NCBI RefSeq assembly: GCF_001238275.1
Contig: NZ_LGTB01000066.1
Span: 1 to 33,214 of the forward strand
Length of the DNA stretch: 33,214 nt
Origin: Bradyrhizobium viridifuturi
GTDB lineage: Bacteria > Pseudomonadota > Alphaproteobacteria > Rhizobiales > Xanthobacteraceae
Reading direction: 5' to 3'
Of this stretch, positions 1-7,420 are shown piece after piece. Made by a program: the position numbers and the translations under genes. Position 1 is the stretch's first letter. Each line of letters opens with the position of its first letter. The notes beneath the pieces were generated by a model that saw nothing but the letters and a program-made list of their open reading frames with translations, made no database searches and was not told where the DNA came from.

Positions 1-242
1 GGAATTGCGGCCATTCTGCCGTCTCTGCCTTGCATGCCACGCCCGCCTGCCGGGATTGCCACCATGCGACCGTCGCTGCCCTGCATTCCGCGTGCACCGG
101 AGGGGATCGCGACCATTCGACCATCGCTGCCTTGCATGCCCCGCGCCCCAGCAGGGATGGCAACCATGTGACCATCCGACCCCTGCATCCCGCGGCCGCC
201 ATCTGGAATAGTAACCGACACCCCATCGGAACCGGTCATTTT
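1..242 (-). repeat. 51-bp coding tandem repeat array
   Basis: Units on the minus strand run 242-192 (degenerate), 191-141, 140-90, 89-39 and 38-1 (cut). Each is 51 bp and encodes 17 residues. Differences between units are mostly at third codon positions, with a few conservative changes such as Ala/Ser and Ala/Gly near the unit end. This shows selection on the protein rather than a very recent DNA duplication. The array continues past the window. Confidence 0.85.
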
Positions 243-251
243 TCTCGGCAC
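1..251 (-). CDS. 17-residue tandem-repeat protein, partial (C-terminus beyond left edge)
   Basis: The reading frame is open from 251 to the window edge, so only the first 83 codons are visible. The start is taken as GTG at 251-249 because a GGAGG at 261-257 sits five bases upstream; the in-frame ATG at 239 is 17 bases from it. The protein opens MPRKMTGSDG and then consists of a 17-residue unit, GMQGSDGRMVAIPAGAR, seen as one degenerate copy, three near-perfect copies and one cut by the edge. No signal peptide or membrane segment is visible. The gly/asp-rich turn plus a short hydrophobic strand in each unit suggests a beta-solenoid or fibre-like fold, but this is inference. It starts 39 bases after the helicase stop, so the two are probably co-transcribed. 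I do not recognise the family and assign no function. Confidence 0.7.
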   Translation of the reverse strand, partial: MPRKMTGSDGVSVTIPDGGRGMQGSDGHMVAIPAGARGMQGSDGRMVAIPSGARGMQGSDGRMVAIPAGGRGMQGRDGRMAAI

Positions 252-290
252 GTGTTCCTCCTTCTCGTTGCTACTCATCCGCATCGTTGG

Positions 291-3200
291 CTAATGGCAA
301 TAAATCCGAAGTCCGGTATTCCCGCGTGCGCATGAGGTAAAAAGGGTGTCCAAGTACATTTGCATCTGCCAGCTCCGGTTTGTGCGCGGCCCGCGCAAAT
401 CGTCCTCGAGCTCGGACCGGTCGAGCAATCGCGCCGCCAAGATCCAGACTTCTCGTTGCCAACTCCGGTTGGTAAGCGCGCCCTTGACGGCGTCGTCGAC
501 CTCTCCGACTGAGAGGTTTCGCGCGTTTTTGAAGATGCGGCTAAGCCCAGTCAGCGGCACCTTGTTTGCATAAACGTCTGTATTCCAGCGGTCAGGATCC
601 TTTTTCGGTGCAAGTGCGACCGTCGAGCAGAACGCGAGCGATGCAAGAGCTTGCCTGCCCACGGCTTCGATCGCGGTGACGCTAACGGAATGAACCTTCT
701 CGGCAGCCTTCGCATGAATGATGCAGGCGATCCGATCCTTCGAATTGAGGGCAAGGAAATCACCAACTTCCGTGCTGTCGTCATCACAAACGACCAAATC
801 GAACCTGCTGGCCCTCGTGCCAAAATCTCCCCATTTCGCCAGCGGTTTGCCGGTGTGCGCGCAAACTGATTTCATGAGGCCAAAAAGAGATTTCTCGGCC
901 CAAGCTGCCCTATCTGGAGCGTAGAGTTTTTCCCCTTTTTCTGTATCGATGTCCTTTAGAATAGGGACCGCGAAAACGTTCTCCAATTGAGGGATGCTAC
1001 CGTCTTCGCGAGGTCCAAATCCCTGGGGAGAGTAGAACCGTCCATTAGCGTAGACCACGCTGCTTTGCTCCGGAATTATCCGGAACATCTGGTCTCGATT
1101 GATGAGCTGGGTGAGCGTCGAAGCCGACAGTCGACCGAATTCCGACACCGTCTTGAAATGCTGGTCCAGTTCAACGCTCTGCACACGGTACTTCTTGGTC
1201 TTCGCTTTGTACTCCACGTTGCAGGGAATGGCCTTTCCCTCGATCTTGACCTCGAAGTTACCCTGGTCATCCACGTCGGCGCACAGGTCAGCGTAATCAG
1301 CGTCGCCCAGGATTCGTGCCATTTTGCCGTCGTCCGCATCGTCGGCCAGCTGATCGGCAAAGGATGAGCCGAAATCAAAGAGAATGCTTTGGGGGGCCGC
1401 CTCATCTTCGGTGAGCGGTGAGGAAATCTTTGCATAGCGGCTGAACACGGGGTTCGACTCCGTGTTGGTTTGGGCAAACTGGCTAAGTATCTCGGTCGCC
1501 CATCCGAGGTAGTCCTCCATAGGCCGCGGCTCCGGAAAGGCGTCTCGGATTCGCGCTCTTAGAAGACCCAAATATCGACCTCGCCGCCCAACGAACCCGT
1601 AGGCAGAAGTCGGGACCATGCCGGGATTCAACAAGTCAGTGAACGTATTTTCGAAGGAATGGGTGCTGATCACCTGTGAACGTATGGCTCGCTCCGACAC
1701 GTCCAACGATGCGGACGAAATCCGCGAGAGCCGAACTGCCCTGCCGTTCGTGGATTTCGGCATTCCTCTTGCGAGCACTTCTGGAGCGATCCTCGAGAGG
1801 CCAAGCCGGTCGGCCTCAAAGACAATCCCTTCGGTGTCATGGGCCAAAACTAAGGGGCCATGGTTGATGAGAACACAGACGCCAAGCGTCCATTCCGGGA
1901 AAAAATGCCGAGTTAGGAGCCGAGACGTTTGCCAGCCGTAGTAGGCGATGCCAACCACATTGTCGGGAAGACCGCCAATCTTGATAGGTTTGAACCGATC
2001 CTGCCTGAGGAGAGCCTCAATGACCTCTTTTTCGATATCTTCCTTATCAAACGGCCCGGTCAGATCGAAGATTGCCCCGCTTGCGGGCAGCTTCACGTCG
2101 TCCTTATAGAGTTGATCGCTGAACCGGGGCCTGAAGTCGCCTTGGACGTACTGAAGGTCCGGCATATCTCTCAGCAGCCGATCTGGAAGCGCCGCCTCGC
2201 TAATCACCACGTGTTTCGTGTTGTCCGCACAATATTTCTCGAAGTCGAGATAGCGTTTCCATTGATTTTCGACGCGCTCGAGCAGCCTGGGCGAGGCAAA
2301 CACATAGGCGGTCTCTGCCTTCTTTCCTTCGGTAGCGGAACGCAGCGCTCGCCCGACCTGCTGAATCAGCTGACGAGCGTTCCCAAATGCGTCGTACAAG
2401 GCGACCGCCACGATCGAAGGATCATCAATACCCTCCAACAGTTTCGTTTGATGCACCCAATATTTTACGGAATCGGTACCTGAGGCCGTTTGCGCCGCGT
2501 GGACGGTCTTGAACCAAAGTCGAGCGGGATCGTTCTTCTTGACCGCATGATGGACGAGCAAAGCTCGCTGTTTTTGATCGGTCAGCGACTTCTGCAATAG
2601 CGCTGCCTTTTCGAAATCACTGGCATGGATTACGACTTTCGGATTCGCCACCTCGGAGATGGATGGCAGCTTCTGCTTGAGAAGGTCGCTGACAAACGCC
2701 GTGGCGTCGTCACGGTCGGCATCCTGAAGTGGATCTTTTCTCCGTGTGTCCTCTGACCCGGAGCCCGCGGATACCACGTGAGAATCGGAATATTCGGCAC
2801 CTAGCTCTGCGCGCACGTTTGTGAGGGCCCTGAACTCCGGCTTTCGTATCTTGTGCTTTTTAATGCTTGTGAGAATCGGCTCGTTGAACACGAAACGGCC
2901 GCGGACCCGGAAAGACTTGTAGTCATTGCGGTAGGGGGTCGCGCTGAAAAGGATCGTTGGCAGGTCGGCCTCTCGGATCGCCCGGCTCCACGAAATCGCG
3001 GGTTCGTAGTGACCTTCGTCCACGATGATAAGATCGAAGCCTCCGATCAACTGAATTAGCTCTTTGCATTGCTCGGGGGTCGTTAAAGCCTTCGGATCCG
3101 GCTTGTCCTTCAGGCTGGTGCGCCTGACCTGGTCAAGGGCTTGGAGGGTGCCGACAAGGATGAGGCGATCTCTCTGTGGGGCGGCGGCAAGGATTGCCGC

Positions 3201-3698
3201 TGCGTTGCTGGGAAGAAACCGATTGATATACGCAGGTCCGACGACCCCGCCGGCGTGATCGCCGGAGTCATCGTCGAACTGCTCCTTTCCCGACGGATCG
3301 CAAAGCTTCATCTTGGACCAGAATCCACGCCGGACATAGGCGTACAACTGCTCTCGAAGCGCCTCCCGAGGCGTAAGAACCAGCACCTTTTTGACCTCGG
3401 GCAGACAGCGCGAAAGAACCGTGATGATCGCAGATTTCCCGGTCCCCGTGGCCATCTTGACGAGCGCCGCCTCGTGCTTGATTTCCTCCGCAGCGATGGA
3501 CCGGTCACTACAGAGGTATGCGACGCAAGAGCTTATTGCCGCGTCCTGATGCTCCCAGAGCGTGCCGTGCCTGCGAGATCCAGATCCGGGCCAGAAGTGA
3601 TAGCGTGCGAGCAGCTTCATGCGGTCGCCGTAACGAGGCCCGTCGACGCCCACCTCAATGGAACATCGCTCAGTTCTGTAAAGTTCTGCGAGCTTCAT
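291..3698 (-). CDS. DExH superfamily 2 helicase with possible C-terminal nuclease-like domain
   Basis: An SF2 ATPase of about 1135 residues counted from the ATG at 3698; an in-frame GTG at 3734 would add 12 residues, and neither start has a clear ribosome site. Motif I is ATGTGKSA (residues 83-90), motif Ia follows at VLVLTP (105-110), motif II is DEGH (227-230), motif III SAT (252-254), and motif VI QQVGRALR (446-453). The helicase core fills roughly residues 45-490 and resembles type III restriction (ResIII-like) helicases. The remaining 600 residues are not recognised, except that around 965-998 a stretch with EVGDFLAL followed by ACIIHAKA has the look of a degenerate PD-(D/E)XK core; this is tentative. 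The extreme C-terminus holds two copies of TNRSWQ. It lies downstream of the transposition operon with its own possible promoter, and the repeat protein follows it. Anti-phage or restriction role is inferred only. Confidence 0.8.
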   Translation of the reverse strand: MKLAELYRTERCSIEVGVDGPRYGDRMKLLARYHFWPGSGSRRHGTLWEHQDAAISSCVAYLCSDRSIAAEEIKHEAALVKMATGTGKSAIITVLSRCLPEVKKVLVLTPREALREQLYAYVRRGFWSKMKLCDPSGKEQFDDDSGDHAGGVVGPAYINRFLPSNAAAILAAAPQRDRLILVGTLQALDQVRRTSLKDKPDPKALTTPEQCKELIQLIGGFDLIIVDEGHYEPAISWSRAIREADLPTILFSATPYRNDYKSFRVRGRFVFNEPILTSIKKHKIRKPEFRALTNVRAELGAEYSDSHVVSAGSGSEDTRRKDPLQDADRDDATAFVSDLLKQKLPSISEVANPKVVIHASDFEKAALLQKSLTDQKQRALLVHHAVKKNDPARLWFKTVHAAQTASGTDSVKYWVHQTKLLEGIDDPSIVAVALYDAFGNARQLIQQVGRALRSATEGKKAETAYVFASPRLLERVENQWKRYLDFEKYCADNTKHVVISEAALPDRLLRDMPDLQYVQGDFRPRFSDQLYKDDVKLPASGAIFDLTGPFDKEDIEKEVIEALLRQDRFKPIKIGGLPDNVVGIAYYGWQTSRLLTRHFFPEWTLGVCVLINHGPLVLAHDTEGIVFEADRLGLSRIAPEVLARGMPKSTNGRAVRLSRISSASLDVSERAIRSQVISTHSFENTFTDLLNPGMVPTSAYGFVGRRGRYLGLLRARIRDAFPEPRPMEDYLGWATEILSQFAQTNTESNPVFSRYAKISSPLTEDEAAPQSILFDFGSSFADQLADDADDGKMARILGDADYADLCADVDDQGNFEVKIEGKAIPCNVEYKAKTKKYRVQSVELDQHFKTVSEFGRLSASTLTQLINRDQMFRIIPEQSSVVYANGRFYSPQGFGPREDGSIPQLENVFAVPILKDIDTEKGEKLYAPDRAAWAEKSLFGLMKSVCAHTGKPLAKWGDFGTRASRFDLVVCDDDSTEVGDFLALNSKDRIACIIHAKAAEKVHSVSVTAIEAVGRQALASLAFCSTVALAPKKDPDRWNTDVYANKVPLTGLSRIFKNARNLSVGEVDDAVKGALTNRSWQREVWILAARLLDRSELEDDLRGPRTNRSWQMQMYLDTLFTSCARGNTGLRIYCH

Positions 3699-3746
3699 GG
3701 AAAATCGCTCAGAAAGGATTCCGACCCAAACCACAAGTTGTACGGC

Positions 3747-3775
3747 ATCGATTCAAAGCGCGGGTGCAATGTCAA
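3747..3775 (-). promoter_or_regulatory. possible sigma70-type promoter for the helicase gene
   Basis: A perfect TTGACA at 3775-3770 on the minus strand is followed 17 bases later by ATCGAT, a weak -10. It lies about 50 bases before the helicase ATG. A 9-bp inverted repeat, AAAGGATTC at 3713-3721 against GAATCCTTT at 3799-3807, flanks it and could be an operator or chance. Confidence 0.3.
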
Positions 3776-3917
3776 GATCGTGGCGCTATTTTCTTGTTGA
3801 ATCCTTTCATTGAGACGCCATGGTGCGGGCCCTCAAAGCGAGGTGGCCCAAACCGTCAGTAGCCGGCATTGACGACGCAGGCCGCGAGGGCCTCGCGGAA
3901 GGGGCCGCCGCAACGCG

Positions 3918-4205
3918 TCATGTTGCCGTAGGCTCGCCGGCGGCGATTTCGTCGGCGACGTGAGCGAAATCGGTCAGCAGCAGGATGCCCTTCAGCAGTT
4001 CGCGTTCTCCCGGACTGCAGACGCGTGCATACCGCCGTGCCGCCTTCACGAAGCAGCCCCGGTCGTCGTCGTTGACAGCGATTATGGCCTTCCTGAAGGA
4101 GACGTAGGTGTTTGCGGCTTCGAGAGCTTCGAGGAAGGCGGGGCCGAGCGCGGCCATGATGAAGTGGGGCGCTCCGTCTTTGAAATCGGCATAGGTGTAG
4201 GCCAT
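3918..4205 (-). CDS. hypothetical protein downstream of the Tn7-like operon
   Basis: A 95-residue protein starting MAYTYADFKD, with an AAGGAG ribosome site ending about nine bases before the ATG. It is mostly predicted helical, with a long alternation of Ala/Leu/Glu and no membrane segment or metal motif. It follows the 75-residue gene by 42 bases in the same direction, so it is probably the last gene of the transposition operon. I do not recognise the family. It could be cargo or an accessory protein of the element. Confidence 0.6.
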   Translation of the reverse strand: MAYTYADFKDGAPHFIMAALGPAFLEALEAANTYVSFRKAIIAVNDDDRGCFVKAARRYARVCSPGERELLKGILLLTDFAHVADEIAAGEPTAT

Positions 4206-4247
4206 CGGTAGGCTCCTTTCGTCGTGACTTCAGTGGGTGAGGCTCGC

Positions 4248-4475
4248 TCAGTCGTAGTCCCGCTCTCGGGGCCAGTCGCTGAAGTGGCGCATCGCGCCGA
4301 GCGCCTTTTCGATGGCGCATTTCGCGTCGTAGAGCTTGGTGCGGGTATTGCCGGGATCGCACAGCACGCCGGCGCCATTGACCCAGCATGTCTGCAGTAG
4401 TTGCAGGGCTTCGTTCCAGCCGGCCACGACCTCGTCGGTGACCTGCTGCGCGCGTTGAATTTTGAGATTGTTCAT
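4248..4475 (-). CDS. hypothetical protein overlapping the tniQ stop
   Basis: A 75-residue protein starting MNNLKIQRAQ. The start is chosen because its ATG (4475-4473) overlaps the tniQ TGA (4474-4472) as ATGA, the usual sign of translational coupling. The sequence is helical with three cysteines and no recognised domain. Coupling to tniQ suggests it belongs to the transposon backbone rather than to unrelated cargo, but its role is unknown. Confidence 0.6.
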   Translation of the reverse strand: MNNLKIQRAQQVTDEVVAGWNEALQLLQTCWVNGAGVLCDPGNTRTKLYDAKCAIEKALGAMRHFSDWPRERDYD

Positions 4476-6359
4476 CGACAATTGCGGTTCTCCTCGGTGC
4501 TGCGCCGTGTGAGCTTCTTCGACAGATGCTCGATCTGGGCGCGGCGATAGAACGTCGCCCCGACCTTCTCGGAGTCCATGGCCGGCTTCACGCCGGTGGC
4601 CTCGAGGTCCTTCTTGACCGCCATGTGATGGCGGCCCTGCCGACGGGCGATCGCGAACAGCGTGACAAATTCGGTCTCGAACCGCTCGGCCGCAGCCGTC
4701 GGAACGACCGTCATCGGACAGCGGTTGACCGGGTTGATCACTGTTTCAGACTTGAGGTGGCCGGTGACGATCAGCTTGCGGATCACGTGAGGCCGGGTCT
4801 GCAGCCGCGCACCGAGCGCTTCAGCACTGAAGCCGGCTGGATCGGCTCCTCGGACGAGCGCGCGGACCTCTTCCACGTCCACGAGGAGGGCCATGTAGCC
4901 GCGTTCGGAGGTCAACCGGGCCTTCCGAGCCAAGCGTCCGTCGAGAACAGCCCGGACGACCTCGACGGAGCCACAGCAGGCGACCTTGGCCGCGGTCGGG
5001 ATGTCGACCAGGCCGTCTTCCGCGGCCGGCACCGGCGCGGCGCCGTCTAGCAGGCGGGCGAGGAAGGCGTCCAGGTCCTCGGGAGCGAAGAGGTCGGCGG
5101 CGCCGTGGTCGGTGGCCTTGATCCGCGGTAGGAGCAGCCCAGACCGGTAGAGCATGTCCCGCTGGACGCGCGGGGCGTTGAGGTAGTTGCCGGCGTCCCG
5201 GACGGAGAGGGTGGCCGCGGCGGCCGCCTGGGCCAGGGAAAGGGCCTTCTGGGCGTCGAAGAGGCAGTTTCCGTCCGCGAGCTCGTCGGCGTTCGGGGGC
5301 AGCATTCCCGCCGACGAGAGCAGCTTCCGGAGGCGCTTCGGGTGGAGGCCGGTCTCCATGGACAGCGTCCGGATAGAATGCATCCGGCGGGTCTCGGCGG
5401 CATTGCCGAAGACGACTTCGCCGGGCCCCACTGGGAAATTCCAGGATGAAGTTGCCGACCAGCTCGCGCAGCGGGTCGTAAGCGCGATCCTCGCGGCCGA
5501 ATTCCAGGACCTGGTAGATCCGGCCGAAGATGGCCTGCGGCCCTTCGGTGCCGGCGCGCGTGTAGGGGTAGGACGCCTGCAGGTCTTCGAGGAAGACCTC
5601 GATGCCGGGTTTGCCGGCGCTCACGATGTCGAAGCCGGCGGCGCCGGCCTGGCGCCATTCCTCGTCGGTGAGGGTCTTCAGGTTCGGCGTGCGGCCGAAG
5701 ACGGCGACGGCCCCGAACAGCTCGCAGGCCTCGATCGCGACGTGGAACGGCAGGGTGTCGATCAAGCCGACGCCGGCCGGCCCGCCATTCGTGCGGTTGA
5801 GGATGTAGGTCTCGAAGGCGGTGAGCGGGCGGGTCCCGGCCTCGGCTGCCAGGCGAGGTAGGAAGGGGAGGATCTTGGCGACGTGGTGCGACCAGTCGTG
5901 GAGGGTGCTCGGGGTCATGTCCTTGTCGACAACGACCAGGGGAGTCAGGTGGATCGCGCAGGTCTTCAGAGCCGCGATCGGCCAACGCGCACGCTGATAG
6001 GCCACGACCTGCGGGCACGACGTCGGCGCGCCGGCGAGGTCCTCCGCCAGGCACTTCGGGCAGACCACGACGGTGGCGCGGCGCAGGTTGTCGCGGGTAA
6101 GCTCCTGACCGCGGTGAAGGTAACGCCGCTCAGCCGTCTTGACGAAGGCGTTCTTGGTGAGTGCGACTGCGTCGGCGCCGCCCTTGCCGGCGATGATGGC
6201 GAGCGCTTCAGGCGCGCCGTCGACGACCTTCTGGAAGGTGGTGCTCATGTCCAGGCAGAATTCGCGGGCCGGCAATCCATGGAGGGCGGCCAGGCGCGAC
6301 GTGAAGCTCGCCGGCGTCTCGCCGGCGCCGAGCGGAACGGTATGGCGGAGCGGCTTCAC
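4472..6359 (-). CDS. tniQ: TniQ/TnsD-like target-selection protein, frame broken near 5429
   Basis: The protein starts MKPLRHTVPL at 6359, overlapping the tnsC stop as ATGA. Residues 1-309 hold the TniQ domain with a zinc site CPKC (C100, C103) and CAIH (C134, H137). The frame then has to change by one base at 5426-5435 to continue into GPGEVVFGN and a C-terminal helix-turn-helix-like part beginning near SMETGLHPKRLRKLL, giving about 627 residues in total, a normal TnsD size. Minus-strand sequence at the break is CCCAGTGGGGCCCGG; deleting one G from the G4 run restores the whole protein. TniQ proteins bridge a target DNA site and TnsC. Whether this is a real pseudogene, a shifted reading or a sequencing error cannot be told from sequence. 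Reading through unshifted would give arginine/proline-rich noise. Confidence 0.78.
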
Positions 6360-7419
6360 GACTTGCTCCGGCGCGTCTTTTTGTGGGCCGCGATCTGCGC
6401 CTCGGCCTTGTCTTCCTCGACATCCGCCGGGCGGACGAGCGTGGCGTCGATCGTGTGCCAGGCGTCGCGAAAAAGATGTTCTGGTCGTCGGGCATCAGGT
6501 TGCGGTCGGCGTAGGCGTTCTGGAAGTCGACCAGCTTGAGGGTCTTGCCGTCGCGGTCGAGGGCGGCTTCGACGGCCTCGCCGAGGATTTCGAGGCTGAT
6601 GCCCATTTCGTACTGGCCGGCGTGGAGGAGGCGCGGGACCAGCATGGCGTCCTCGTCGATCGCAACCTTGAGGCCGGCCGTCGCCGCGTACGCCTCGACG
6701 GCTTCGCCGAGGAATTCGGCGTGCTCTGCCGCGGACAGCTTGGAGAGATACATGAAGCGGGAGCGGCGGCGGAGCTGGCGATCCTTGCGGACGAACGGCA
6801 TCAGGTCGGGGATGCCGCTCAAGATGAGCTGCACCGGCCAGTCGAGCAGCATGATGTCCTTCAGCGTGTCGCGCACCTTCTGGATTTCGTCCTCGCTCAG
6901 CGCATGCAGCACGTGTTGGATGTCGTCGATATGGAGAAACAGGATGCCGTGCAGACGGAACTGCTGGCGGACGCGCAACCACGCCTTGTTCTCGCGCAGA
7001 TCGCGCTCGATCGGGTAGCCGAGCTTTTCCAGAATCCGCAGCGCGATCTGCAGCAGAGTGCAAGGTGCGGGCGCCTGGATGCTGAGCAGGGGGCTACGCG
7101 CATCCGCGACGCCGTAATTCGGGAAGTAGGGGCTGTTGCGGAAGGTGCGCTGAACGAGCCGGGTCTTGCCGGCACCACTCGGGCCCATGATGACGAGGGC
7201 CTTGCCCGGCGCCCGGTTATCGGCGGCATTGGGCATGGACTGGTCGACCCGCAACGCGGCGTTCCGCGCAAGGCGCTCGAGATGGCTTTTAAGGATCTCG
7301 TCGCGTTCCGTTTCGATATACATGCTCTTCACGGCTTCGATGCGGCCGTTGCGCTTGCGGTCACCGTCGCTCCAGAGTTCGCGGAGATAGGCGGACGGGT
7401 CGGCGAAATGGTCGGCCAT
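6356..7419 (-). CDS. tnsC: TnsC/TniB-like AAA+ transposition ATPase, frame broken near its 3' end
   Basis: Starts MADHFADPSA at 7419, one base after the tnsB stop. Walker A is GPSGAGKT (residues 79-86), Walker B FLHIDDIQ (161-168, acidic pair D165-D166), and an SGIPDL sensor-1-like motif lies at 201-206. The AAA+ domain covers about 65-300. In the starting frame the sequence turns to arginine-rich noise after residue 317. If one T is added to the T5 run at minus-strand 6474-6470, it continues RDAWHTIDATLV and ends at 6356, giving about 354 residues and an ATGA overlap with tniQ. That overlap strongly supports the repaired reading. TnsC passes target choice from TniQ to the TnsA/TnsB transposase and forms filaments on DNA in known members. 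Confidence 0.82.
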
Positions 7420-7420
7420 G

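Noticed and set aside
1..242. Possible CRISPR-like repeat array at the left edge
   Set aside because: The 51-bp units are contiguous with no spacers and keep one reading frame with synonymous changes; it is a coding repeat.
3856..4389. 177-codon minus-strand frame over the two small genes after tniQ
   Set aside because: It overlaps two better-supported genes, is mostly Arg/Pro, and has no ribosome site.
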